Notes under the pieces: generated by a model
What the model was told of the DNA's origin: nothing
Database searches by the model: none
Seen by the model: the letters and a program-made list of their open reading frames with translations, nothing else
Assembly: GCF_002196515.1 (NCBI RefSeq)
Contig: NZ_CP018836.1
Location: 124,001 to 188,000, forward strand
Length of the DNA: 64,000 bases
Source of the DNA: Vibrio gazogenes
Lineage (GTDB): Bacteria; Pseudomonadota; Gammaproteobacteria; Enterobacterales; Vibrionaceae
Reading direction: 5' to 3'
Position numbers and translations under genes: made by a program
Part shown: positions 1 through 8,344 of the stretch, piece by piece
Position numbering within the stretch: the first letter of the stretch is position 1
Layout of the letters: each line of letters starts with the position of its first letter

Positions 1-1003
1 CTCGCATGTCCAGCGTGGATGGCAGGTTAACCAGCATCCCTTCATAGCGTTCCAGCGTTTGGGCAAAGTTATCATCCCCTGCGGCTAAGACAATATCGGT
101 TGCTTGTGGCGGTTGTTGCGCTCCCTGTTTGACCCACTGATGGTTATCAGCCGAGAGTTCGGTCAAATCATAATACTCTTTGACTTTCCCTTTCGCGCAG
201 ACCACATCACCGGGTTTGAGAGCAGCGGCTGACTGACCGGTGTAGATGAAAAGACCTTCCGAGGTATTGCTATTGTAGTCGTCTTCCAGCGCTTGCAGAT
301 AGAAGCCTTTGGTCAGCCCTGTTGTAACGGCGCTGACGACTCCCCGAACGGTATATTGTTGATCAGTGGTGTTACTTGAGCCACTGAGCAGTGGCGAGCG
401 GCTGCCTTCTCCCTGAATTTCTTGGATGGAGATAAAGGATTCACCCTCACAGGTAAAGGTTGAGCCAGAACTATCGATGTCGATAGTGCCAAGCCCGTCG
501 ATATTGTCTTTTTCGGCACGAGTCCATTGTGATTCGACATAGGTCGGTGAAGGGGTTAAATGACTGGATTGGCGCACCAAGGTGACGTCTTTGGCAAAAT
601 CGCTGCCGCCCATCGTGCCGATCACATCGTGTACTACGCCGTTACGGAGTAAAGCGACCGGGTCATTGCCGTTAAAGTTCAGGACGGTGGTATTGGTTTC
701 CTGACTGACCGCCAGAATGTCACCGCCGGCCTGACTATTGGCAATCACGAGCACCCCGTGAGCCGGAATGTTCCGCCCGTCGAGGTGGAGTTTATTGCGC
801 CACTCGCCATTCCCGTTGGTTGATTTTGCCAGCGTATAGCCGTCCAGAGCGCGTGCTTCATCTCCGGTATTGGCTATTTCGATGGCTTTATTGTACCCGG
901 AGCCTTCCACATATTGTGAAAGGAGAATATCAGCGTGCGCCGAGAGCGAAAGAATGCCTCCGATGGCAATCGAAAGACATGATAATGAGGTTTTGACTTT
1001 CAT
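1..1003 (-). CDS. ExeM/NucH-type extracellular endonuclease, N-terminal part (cut by window edge)
   Basis: The first 334 residues are visible; the gene continues past base 1. The protein begins with a Sec signal peptide (MKVKTSLSCLSIAIGGILSL, cleavage near SAHA-DI). A lamin-tail-like domain follows (ILLSQYVEGSGYNKAIEI, then ALDGYTLAKS and GVLVIANS), and then an OB-fold-like part (YTVRGVVSAVTTGLTKGFYLQ). This order is typical of the large secreted DNases ExeM/NucH/Xds, whose catalytic endonuclease/exonuclease/phosphatase domain would lie beyond the window. The family degrades extracellular DNA for nutrition and biofilm remodelling. The start at 1003 is chosen because the signal peptide begins there; the ribosome site is weak. 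Confidence in the family is good; the catalytic domain cannot be checked here. Confidence 0.8.
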   Translation of the reverse strand, partial: MKVKTSLSCLSIAIGGILSLSAHADILLSQYVEGSGYNKAIEIANTGDEARALDGYTLAKSTNGNGEWRNKLHLDGRNIPAHGVLVIANSQAGGDILAVSQETNTTVLNFNGNDPVALLRNGVVHDVIGTMGGSDFAKDVTLVRQSSHLTPSPTYVESQWTRAEKDNIDGLGTIDIDSSGSTFTCEGESFISIQEIQGEGSRSPLLSGSSNTTDQQYTVRGVVSAVTTGLTKGFYLQALEDDYNSNTSEGLFIYTGQSAAALKPGDVVCAKGKVKEYYDLTELSADNHQWVKQGAQQPPQATDIVLAAGDDNFAQTLERYEGMLVNLPSTLDMR

Positions 1004-1319
1004 TTCTGATCCACTTGACGTTGTTTTCCATGATTATGTGAGATTTCGTTCGTAAGTAATCAATGCATCAAAATTGATAACTCACTACGAAAATGACCAA
1101 CTATTTCACGGTTTAGTTTTACTTTTTAATATGAAACTAAAAATACATTTCAATGAACTTGAGAAGTGCATCGCATAAATAGCATCAATAAATCGAGATG
1201 AGTCACAGTTATATATGCAACAAAGTCAGTGTTGAGAGCGGGGGAAACCGCCACCGCAGTGGGCGGTGGCGATTGATGAGTCAGATGTGAGCCAAACAGC
1301 GGCACGAAACGGCTGAAGC
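1004..1319. other. Intergenic region, nuclease promoter side
   Basis: About 316 bases between the nuclease start and the end of the RimK-like gene. Most of it is AT-rich and probably holds the nuclease promoter. No convincing ORF was seen. The only clear structure is the GC-rich hairpin listed separately at 1249-1271. Confidence 0.5.
1249..1271 (-). terminator. GC-rich hairpin downstream of the RimK-like gene
   Basis: CGCCACCGC and GCGGTGGCG form a perfect stem around a 5-base loop, about 50 bases past the stop codon of the leftward RimK-like gene. The run of T after it on the minus strand is short, so it is a probable rather than a textbook terminator. Confidence 0.45.
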
Positions 1320-2771
1320 TCAGAATCCTCGCATCTGAATACGACGCAGAAATTCGGTCATGATTCGATCGTAGAGGAGGTCCCCTAAGAACGCATCTTC
1401 AACATGATGATCGATACTCGGATTATCATTGACTTCAATGACATACACCTGACCGTTGATCTCTTTTAAATCCACGCCATATAAACCATTACCGATTAAA
1501 TTGGCGGCTTTCAGGGCGGTGTCGATGACATGTTTGGGCACTTGTTTGAGATCCAAAGTTTCAAAACTGCCGGACGTTGTTCTGCCATTGTTATGGTGGT
1601 GATATATCTGCCAGTGGCCGCGGCTCATCATGTATTTACATGAGAAAATCGCTTGTCGATTGAGAATTCCGATACGCCAGTCAAAGTCGGTTGGCATGAA
1701 TGCCTGAGCCAAAATCAGCGCACTTTTCTCAAACAGCAATGCTGCTTCTTGATTGAGCGAGTTTATATCCGTTACTTTGATGACACCCCGTGAGAACGCA
1801 CCATCGGGAATTTTTAACACCATCGGGAATGATAGCTCAGAGAGTAGCTTTTCCTGCCAGTCCGGATCGAAGCTCTGCACAATCACACTTTTTGGGGTAG
1901 GTATATGATTGCGTTGCAACAATTCGGTCAGAAAAACTTTATTGGTGCATTTCATAATGGATTCGGAATCATCCATTACAACTAATCCCATTTTTTCTGC
2001 CGTCTTTGCAAAACGATAGGTCTCATTGCTGATGTTGGTGGTTGCACGAATAAATAGCCCGTCAAACTCGCCCAAACGAGAGAGATGCTCCGCTGTAATG
2101 GTTTCCAGATTCATGCCTAATCGTTGGGCTGCTTTCTGGAAGCGCTTGAGTGCGGCTTTATCCGACGGGGGCATTTTTTCCTCTGGGTCGGTCAGCATTG
2201 CCAGATCATAGCGAGAGGCTTTGTTTTGTTTGGGCGTTTTCCACACTTTGCGGGAAAACTTTTCCAGCGATTCAATAAAGAAATCCTGCTCCGGGTCGGT
2301 TAGATCCTGAAACGGAAATGGCTGAATTGATTTGATATGCCACTGCTGGTTATGTCTTGATAGCTCTAGATGAATCACCGGAATCATGAATTGTTCAAAC
2401 AAATGACGTGCCAGCTTCTCTAACCCGTTTTGTGGTGTGCGGCCAAAATAAATTTTGCACTGCAACGCATGTTCGGACGGATAGAGTTTATTCAGCTTGA
2501 GTAGATTCGAAGAGTGCAGAAATGGCTGATGGATATCATTGATCGCCATGACTCGGGGAATCACGCGGTGTCCTCTCGCTTCTGCCATCAGTGAGCAATA
2601 GTACCCACTGCTCATATAGTCGTAACTGCGGCATAAATTGACGATCTGAATCGACTTATGGGTCGGTTTCCAGTTGGTGTTCAGGTAGCTTTGAACGCTG
2701 ATAACCTGATCGGAAGGGAAATATTGGTGCCAGTCATTGGTGTGATCGGTCACAATAAAAAGATTTGCCAT
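1320..2771 (-). CDS. RimK-like ATP-grasp ligase with N-terminal RLAN-type domain
   Basis: A 483-residue protein. Residues about 1-200 form an N-terminal region as in RimK-like proteins (starts MANLFIVTDHTNDWHQYFPS). The ATP-grasp fold follows from about 210. Visible motifs are the ATP-binding VLKIPDGAFSRGVIKV, the acidic AQAFMPTDFDWRIGI and the metal-binding end VIEVNDNPSIDHHVEDAF with Asp, Glu and Asn ligands. ATP-grasp enzymes of this type join amino acids to a carboxylate through an acylphosphate; RimK itself adds glutamate to ribosomal protein S6. This protein is longer than RimK (about 300 residues), and its substrate is unknown. It is divergent from, and 114 bases away from, a GNAT-peptidase C39 fusion gene, which suggests a shared pathway that modifies and cleaves a peptide. 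Family assignment is secure, function is not. Confidence 0.85.
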   Translation of the reverse strand: MANLFIVTDHTNDWHQYFPSDQVISVQSYLNTNWKPTHKSIQIVNLCRSYDYMSSGYYCSLMAEARGHRVIPRVMAINDIHQPFLHSSNLLKLNKLYPSEHALQCKIYFGRTPQNGLEKLARHLFEQFMIPVIHLELSRHNQQWHIKSIQPFPFQDLTDPEQDFFIESLEKFSRKVWKTPKQNKASRYDLAMLTDPEEKMPPSDKAALKRFQKAAQRLGMNLETITAEHLSRLGEFDGLFIRATTNISNETYRFAKTAEKMGLVVMDDSESIMKCTNKVFLTELLQRNHIPTPKSVIVQSFDPDWQEKLLSELSFPMVLKIPDGAFSRGVIKVTDINSLNQEAALLFEKSALILAQAFMPTDFDWRIGILNRQAIFSCKYMMSRGHWQIYHHHNNGRTTSGSFETLDLKQVPKHVIDTALKAANLIGNGLYGVDLKEINGQVYVIEVNDNPSIDHHVEDAFLGDLLYDRIMTEFLRRIQMRGF

Positions 2772-2885
2772 GGCTTATCATTCCGGTTGCATGATACTTC
2801 GTCTCTTATGAGGATAAGTCTCTTGTCGAGAGGAAAGTATCGACATAATATTGCATCGCAATCTTCTAACCTTTTGAGGCATCGT

Positions 2886-4022
2886 ATGGACATTCGTCAT
2901 GCGAACCACACTGATCTTTCTGCGCTAAATGCACTAGAGCAACAGCTTTTCACCGGAGACAAAATCTCACCACGTCAAATGCGGCGGTTTCTGAAATCGG
3001 CACATGCTGCCATTTTTGTTGCCGAATCGGGCACACAATTGGCTGGCTATGCTTTACTTCTGTTTCACCAAGGTACACAGCTATCAAGGTTGTATTCGAT
3101 TGCCGTAAACCCTGACTTCAGAGGCCGAGGCATTGCCCAACAACTGGTGGGACAATGTGAGCGTGCAGCTCTTGATCAAGGTGCTTGTACATTACGACTA
3201 GAAGTCAGGGATGACAATAGGGCAGCGTTAAAATTATATGAAAAAATGGGCTATAAACGGCTCAAAATACTGGTGCATTATTACGATGATCAATGCGACG
3301 GGATTCGGATGCAAAAACGGCTCGATCCACATGAACCCCGTTTGGAAATTCCCGTGCCTCTTTATGTCCAGACAACCCCGTTTACATGTGGTGCGGCTTG
3401 TCTGTTGATGAGCTTTGCGCGCTTTGAGCCTGCAACCGAACTGACCCGGACTCATGAGCTACAGTTATGGCGAGAGGCAACCACGATCTACATGACATCG
3501 GGACATGGCGGATGTAGCGGACACGGCTTGGCACTGGCGGCGGCACGGCGAGGATTTGAGGTTGAGCTATGGAGTCGCTCTTCGACGGTGCCATTCATTG
3601 ATGGTGTGCGAGACCTGAATAAAAAGTCGGTGATTGAATTAGTCCATCAGGATTTTTGTCAGCAGTTGGCTGGGTATTCGAATGTCACAGTGACTGATAT
3701 GCCGCCGACACAAGCTCAGTTTGAGGGGTGGTTGGAAGAGGGGGCGAGTGTTTTATTGCTAATCAGCACTTATCGGTTTACGGGAAACAAAGAACCGCAC
3801 TGGATTTTACTCAGTGGTATGAGTGAACACTTTTTCTTTATTCATGATCCACATGTTGATGATCAGTCTGAGGTCGTTTCTGCTGCTTACATTCCGGTCG
3901 GCAAAGCGGTTCTCGCACAAATCATTGGCTATGGCAAACAGAAGCAGACATCTTGTGTGGTGATCCGTAAGGGGAAAGCACTTGAACTATCGAATGAAGC
4001 GATTGAATTGAGTTACGCCTAA
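2886..4022 (+). CDS. GNAT acetyltransferase fused to peptidase C39-like domain
   Basis: A 378-residue two-domain protein. Residues 1-150 are a RimI-like GNAT N-acetyltransferase; the acetyl-CoA loop is visible in SIAVNPDFRGRGIAQQL, followed by LEVRDDNRAALKLYEKMGY. Residues about 165-370 are a C39-like cysteine peptidase. The candidate Cys lies in QTTPFTCGAACLLMSF, the His in EPHWILLSG and the Asp in FIHDPHVD, so the triad looks intact. C39 peptidases usually remove leader peptides from bacteriocins, but this one lacks the ABC-transporter parts. The start at 2886 (MDIRHANHTDLS) fits the GNAT fold; an upstream in-frame ATG at 2658 would run into the divergent gene. Pairing with the ATP-grasp ligase suggests joint modification of a peptide; this is inference. 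Confidence 0.85.
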   Translation: MDIRHANHTDLSALNALEQQLFTGDKISPRQMRRFLKSAHAAIFVAESGTQLAGYALLLFHQGTQLSRLYSIAVNPDFRGRGIAQQLVGQCERAALDQGACTLRLEVRDDNRAALKLYEKMGYKRLKILVHYYDDQCDGIRMQKRLDPHEPRLEIPVPLYVQTTPFTCGAACLLMSFARFEPATELTRTHELQLWREATTIYMTSGHGGCSGHGLALAAARRGFEVELWSRSSTVPFIDGVRDLNKKSVIELVHQDFCQQLAGYSNVTVTDMPPTQAQFEGWLEEGASVLLLISTYRFTGNKEPHWILLSGMSEHFFFIHDPHVDDQSEVVSAAYIPVGKAVLAQIIGYGKQKQTSCVVIRKGKALELSNEAIELSYA

Positions 4023-4089
4023 CACGAGCATCCGTAACGTGTTAGGTCAGTGACGATGTGTCTTTGCAGTATGCTTGATGCGCAGCTGC

Positions 4090-4278
4090 TCAGGCACATT
4101 GTTTATAGTCAGAACTTTTTTTATGCTCAGGCATCGTGGCGCATTGTTGCATGCCGAGTTCCTGAACCTGGCGCACCAGCTTCTCTCTTTCTGTGGTGGT
4201 TATTTCGCTTGTTTCTGGCGAGCGAAACGTTTCGATTTCAAGTTCTGCAGGGACAAAGACATAATGTTTGTTGAACAT
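4090..4278 (-). CDS. Small hypothetical protein, 62 residues
   Basis: An ORF starting MFNKHYVFVPAELEIETF with AGAGAGAT about 6 bases upstream as a possible ribosome site. It is hydrophilic, predicted helical in its middle (TTTEREKLVRQVQELGMQQC), with two cysteines and no signal peptide or membrane segment. It lies between the convergent GNAT-C39 gene and the terminator of the zwf-pgl-gnd operon, so it would need its own promoter. I do not recognise the family. An overlapping plus-strand frame is also open and looks less protein-like. Moderate to low confidence that it is expressed. Confidence 0.4.
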   Translation of the reverse strand: MFNKHYVFVPAELEIETFRSPETSEITTTEREKLVRQVQELGMQQCATMPEHKKSSDYKQCA

Positions 4279-4320
4279 TTTTCGATCTCTCTATTTGTTA
4301 CGGTGGATATGTGATGGTGG

Positions 4321-4352
4321 AAAAAAGATGCTGCTTGAGTTTAAGCAGCATC
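4321..4352 (-). terminator. Rho-independent terminator of zwf-pgl-gnd
   Basis: On the minus strand GATGCTGCTT pairs with AAGCAGCATC (4327-4336 with 4343-4352) around a 6-base loop and is followed by six T (4326-4321). It lies about 70 bases past the gnd stop. Confidence 0.85.
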
Positions 4353-4421
4353 GATAGAAAGGTCAAATAATAATCACAAATCTATTAATAATTGAACGAT
4401 TTGTTTTCTAATTTGTGAGCC

Positions 4422-5870
4422 TCAGACATCGTAAGTTGTTGAAGCGGTATCACCGCCTGTACCTGTCCAGTTGGTGTGGAAGAACTCACCACGTGGACGG
4501 TCAACACGCTCATAGGTATGCGCCCCAAAGTAATCACGTTGCGCCTGAAGCAGGTTTGCAGGCAGACGTGCCGTGGTAAAACCATCCAGGAATGTCAGTG
4601 CGGATGTTGTACAAGGCATTGGGATACCGGCTTCCAGAGATTTGGCAGCCACTTTACGCCACGCGGCAAGACACTGATCCAGAATACCTTTAAAGTAAGG
4701 ATCTGAACCTAAGAAAGCCAGTTCAGGGTTGGCATCATACGCATCGCGGATATTTCCGAGGAATGCGGAACGGATGATACAGCCACCTCGCCACATGAGT
4801 GCAACGTTACCGTAGTTCAGTTCCCAGCCGTTCTCATTAGACGCTTCACGCATCAGCATAAAGCCTTGTGCGTAAGAGATGATTTTTGAAGCCAGCAGTG
4901 CCTGACGTAATGCATCAAGCCATTCTTGTTTATCACCAGCCACTTTCGCGATGGATTTGCCAAATTGTGCTTCAGCATCAACGCGTTGCTCTTTGAGGGC
5001 TGACAAACAACGTGCAAATACAGATTCGCTGATCAAGGTCAGTGGAATACCGAGATCCAGTGCATTGATACCTGTCCATTTCCCCGTACCTTTCTGACCA
5101 GCCGTATCGAGAATCTTCTCAACCAGCGGGCTACCATCTTCATCTTTATAGCCAAGAATATCCGCAGTGATCTCGATTAAGTAACTGTTCAGCTCAGTTT
5201 TATTCCAATCGCTGAAGGTTTGTTGCATCTCTTCATGACTCAGACCAAGACCGTCTTTCATGAATTGATAAGCTTCAGTAATCAGCTGCATGTCACCATA
5301 TTCGATGCCGTTGTGCACCATTTTAACAAAGTGACCGGCACCGTCGTTACCAACCCAGTCACAGCAAGGCTCGCCTGTGTCGGTTTTGGCTGAAATGGCC
5401 TGAAAGATAGGTTTGACCGCTGGCCATGCCTGTGGTGAACCACCCGGCATGATCGATGGCCCAAAGCGCGCACCTTCTTCACCACCGGATACACCGGTAC
5501 CGATGAAATGAATGCCTTTTTCTTTCAACGCAGCAACACGACGGTTGGTATCCGGATAGTTGGTATTCCCACCATCGATGATAATATCGCCTTCGTCGAG
5601 GAGCGGTGCTAACTGATCGATAAATGCATCAACGACTGAACCGGCACGAACCATCAGCATGACTTTGCGTGGCTTCTCTAGTTTTTCAACCAAATCTTCC
5701 AAAGAGTAAGCACCGATAATATTGGTGTCTTTGGCGGGGCCAGCTAAGAATTCATCGACTTTGGATGTGGTCCGGTTGTGTGCCACGACTGTAAAACCAT
5801 GGTCGTTCATATTAAGAATTAGGTTTTGCCCCATCACCGCAAGACCAATAACACCTATATCGCCTTTCAT
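4422..5870 (-). CDS. gnd: 6-phosphogluconate dehydrogenase, decarboxylating
   Basis: A 482-residue enzyme, the usual length. It oxidises 6-phosphogluconate to ribulose 5-phosphate and CO2, making NADPH, as the third step of the oxidative pentose phosphate pathway. The Rossmann motif GVIGLAVMGQNLILNM is at the N-terminus, the substrate site GTGVSGGEEGARFGPSIMPG near residue 128, and the conserved end RGEFFHTNWTGTGGDTAS near the C-terminus. The start at 5870 (MKGDIG) has a GAGGAG ribosome site; an upstream in-frame ATG at 5906 overlaps pgl and is less likely. It is the last gene of zwf-pgl-gnd, 13 bases after pgl. Confidence 0.97.
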   Translation of the reverse strand: MKGDIGVIGLAVMGQNLILNMNDHGFTVVAHNRTTSKVDEFLAGPAKDTNIIGAYSLEDLVEKLEKPRKVMLMVRAGSVVDAFIDQLAPLLDEGDIIIDGGNTNYPDTNRRVAALKEKGIHFIGTGVSGGEEGARFGPSIMPGGSPQAWPAVKPIFQAISAKTDTGEPCCDWVGNDGAGHFVKMVHNGIEYGDMQLITEAYQFMKDGLGLSHEEMQQTFSDWNKTELNSYLIEITADILGYKDEDGSPLVEKILDTAGQKGTGKWTGINALDLGIPLTLISESVFARCLSALKEQRVDAEAQFGKSIAKVAGDKQEWLDALRQALLASKIISYAQGFMLMREASNENGWELNYGNVALMWRGGCIIRSAFLGNIRDAYDANPELAFLGSDPYFKGILDQCLAAWRKVAAKSLEAGIPMPCTTSALTFLDGFTTARLPANLLQAQRDYFGAHTYERVDRPRGEFFHTNWTGTGGDTASTTYDV

Positions 5871-5883
5871 TGAATTTATCTCC

Positions 5884-6600
5884 TCACGCAATCTTTGCTG
5901 CTGCATCTTTATCTAAATACCACTCAGTCTCTCCTTGAGAGGACTGAACTTTAGCCGCTGGATAAGGTAATGCTTCTGCAGCGGTAGTGTGAATTTCATG
6001 GACAATGTCTGCCTTCCCTGCGCCGAGAACCAAATAGCTGATTCGTTTAGCCGCCTGAAGAACTTTGGCACTTTTAGAAACACGCAATTGGCCGGACTCA
6101 GGGTGAGAAGCCACGAGTGCCAGTGCAGGATCTTGATAATTGGTTGCGCCGGGGAAGAGTGACGCTGTATGTCCATCGGCACCGACGCCTAACAGAATCC
6201 AGTCAAATACTGGGGTTCCGTTTTCAGTCGGGATTTGTGCCAGCATTTCTTCGGTGAAGCGCTCGACTTCAGATGCTGGATCATTTTCCCCTAAAATCCG
6301 GTGGATATTCTCTGCCGGAATTTGAATCTGACTAAACAGGAGCGCGTTAGCTTCACCATAGTTGCTTTCCGCATCGTCAGGGGCGACACAGCGTTCATCA
6401 CCCCACCAAAAATGGAGGTTGTGCCACTGAATTGATGTCGCATAGGGGGCTGATGCCAGCAGCTTGAACAACATTTTAGGCGTGCTACCACCGGACAGAG
6501 AGATATGAACAGGGCGTCCCTGTTCACTATAGGTTTTTAAGTCGTCAGCAAGCGAATGCACGACTTCATCGGCAGTTTGAAAAATTTTGTGGTTGATCAT
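5884..6600 (-). CDS. pgl: 6-phosphogluconolactonase
   Basis: A 238-residue DevB/SOL-type lactonase that hydrolyses 6-phosphogluconolactone to 6-phosphogluconate between the Zwf and Gnd steps. Family motifs are visible: [17 protein letters not shown] near residue 32, [20 protein letters not shown] near 84 and [16 protein letters not shown] near 141. Its ATG overlaps the zwf stop as ATGA, so translation is coupled. It is the middle gene of the operon. Confidence 0.96.
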   Translation of the reverse strand: MINHKIFQTADEVVHSLADDLKTYSEQGRPVHISLSGGSTPKMLFKLLASAPYATSIQWHNLHFWWGDERCVAPDDAESNYGEANALLFSQIQIPAENIHRILGENDPASEVERFTEEMLAQIPTENGTPVFDWILLGVGADGHTASLFPGATNYQDPALALVASHPESGQLRVSKSAKVLQAAKRISYLVLGAGKADIVHEIHTTAAEALPYPAAKVQSSQGETEWYLDKDAAAKIA

Positions 6601-8102
6601 AATTCACAATAATCCGTATTGGTTAAATTTTTACAGGGGAATCGCCATTCTCTGCCATCTCTTTGCAGCAGTTCATCCGATTCTTTAGGGCCCCATGTCC
6701 CACAGGCATATCCATATAAAGCGGTTGAGTTTTGTTTGTAGTCCAGAATCGGCTGAACAAATTTCCAACAGGCTTCAACCGCATCTGTGCGGGCAAATAG
6801 TGTTGCATCGCCGTTTAGGGCATCGAGCAATAAACGCTCATAAGCAGTAAGCATTTTGGTTTCTTCCAGAGAGGTATAATGGAAGTCCATGGATGCTTCT
6901 TTTGCTCGGAAACCGGCCCCCGGCTCTTTCAGACCAAAGCACATTAAAATGCCTTCGTCGGGCTGGATGCGGATCACGAGTTTATTTTCTGGTGCGCTCT
7001 GAGCAAATACCGGGTGTGGCGTGGGTTTGAAGTGAATGACAACTTCGGTGACGCGGGTCGGTAGTCTTTTTCCACTACGGACATAGAAGGGCACCCCATT
7101 CCAACGCCAGTTGTTGATAAACATTTTTAGCGCGACATAGGTTTCGGTGCGTGAATCTTCAGCAACCCCATGTTCATTCCGATAGCCCGGCAGGAATTTT
7201 CCCCGGACTTCAGATTCGGTGTATTGTCCAAGCACCAAGTTGTGCTGGAGATCGTCATCACTGAGTGGTTGCAGACTTTGCAGTGCTTTGTTGACTTCAT
7301 TCCGGATAGAATTCGCATTAATCGCGGCTGGCGGCTCCATCGTGACCATTGCCAGCACTTGCAGCAGATGGTTCTGGAACATGTCTCGTACCGCACCCGA
7401 GTTATCGTAGTATCCGCCACGTTCTTCTACACCAAGGAATTCAGCACCGGTGATTTCGACATACTCGATGAAGTTGCGGTTCCAGAGTGGTTCAAACATC
7501 CCATTGGCAAAGCGGAAAACCAGCAGGTTTTGTACGGTTTCTTTACCCAAATAATGGTCAATGCGGTAGATTTGATGTTCTTTGAAGTGACGGTGGATTT
7601 CGATATCGAGCTCTTGCGCTGACTCAAGGTCATAGCCGAATGGTTTTTCGATGATCAGACGCTTCCAGCCTTGGTCTTCATCGTTTAATCCATGCGCGGC
7701 CAGACAACCGGGGATCACGCCATACAGGCTTGGCGGTGTTGCCAGATAGAACAAAGTGTTGCGTTGCTCAAAGTTATATTGATCGGCCAGTGTTTCCAGC
7801 CGTTCAGACAATGTCTGATAGTCATCGACCTTGGCGGTATCAATTGCTTGATAATGAAGGTGCTGGCAAAACGATTCCAGCGTTTCAGGAACTGTCTTTT
7901 CCAGCTCTTGAAGCGTTTTCTTCAATCTTTCCCGGTAGGAATCATCACTATATTCCGTTCGACTTACACCTAATATTGCAAATGATTTTGGCAGTTGGTT
8001 GTTTGCATATAGATGATATAAGGCAGGAATAAGTTTGCGGTAAGTGAGATCGCCGGAAGCACCAAAAATTACGATGCTGCTGTTTTCAGGTATTACCATC
8101 AT
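6597..8102 (-). CDS. zwf: Glucose-6-phosphate 1-dehydrogenase
   Basis: A 501-residue enzyme that oxidises glucose 6-phosphate to 6-phosphogluconolactone with NADP+, feeding Pgl and Gnd and, where present, the Entner-Doudoroff route. The nucleotide fold is [22 protein letters not shown]; the active-site signature [20 protein letters not shown] carries the catalytic His and Lys. Two adjacent ATG codons (8102 and 8099) follow an AAGGGAAAG ribosome site; 8099 has the better spacing. A further ATG at 8150 is in frame but adds a non-homologous leader. It is first in the operon, with an FNR-like box about 160 bases upstream. Confidence 0.96.
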   Translation of the reverse strand: MMVIPENSSIVIFGASGDLTYRKLIPALYHLYANNQLPKSFAILGVSRTEYSDDSYRERLKKTLQELEKTVPETLESFCQHLHYQAIDTAKVDDYQTLSERLETLADQYNFEQRNTLFYLATPPSLYGVIPGCLAAHGLNDEDQGWKRLIIEKPFGYDLESAQELDIEIHRHFKEHQIYRIDHYLGKETVQNLLVFRFANGMFEPLWNRNFIEYVEITGAEFLGVEERGGYYDNSGAVRDMFQNHLLQVLAMVTMEPPAAINANSIRNEVNKALQSLQPLSDDDLQHNLVLGQYTESEVRGKFLPGYRNEHGVAEDSRTETYVALKMFINNWRWNGVPFYVRSGKRLPTRVTEVVIHFKPTPHPVFAQSAPENKLVIRIQPDEGILMCFGLKEPGAGFRAKEASMDFHYTSLEETKMLTAYERLLLDALNGDATLFARTDAVEACWKFVQPILDYKQNSTALYGYACGTWGPKESDELLQRDGREWRFPCKNLTNTDYCEL

Positions 8103-8259
8103 CTTTCCCTTAAAAACGAGGTATTTAGCGTGTGCCAACGGTAACAGCACAATACCAAAATAGAAAATCGGCTCTTTCTATGACAATAATAGGCACGATC
8201 AATATCCATGATACCTATCATAAAAGAGCAAAAAACTGATCTCTATTCTCTCTGACAAT

Positions 8260-8273
8260 TTGATTTACATCAA
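8260..8273. promoter_or_regulatory. FNR-type box upstream of zwf
   Basis: TTGATTTACATCAA matches the FNR consensus TTGAT-N4-ATCAA exactly. It sits about 160 bases before the zwf start, between zwf and the end of the HD-GYP gene, so zwf-pgl-gnd is the only plausible target. FNR is the oxygen-sensing regulator of Gammaproteobacteria; binding here is inferred. Confidence 0.55.
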
Positions 8274-8344
8274 CCAAAAGTGTCGCTTCGATCAACTTAT
8301 TTTGTATATGAGTGTCCGTCTGGTCTGGCTTTTCGTTTTCATGA

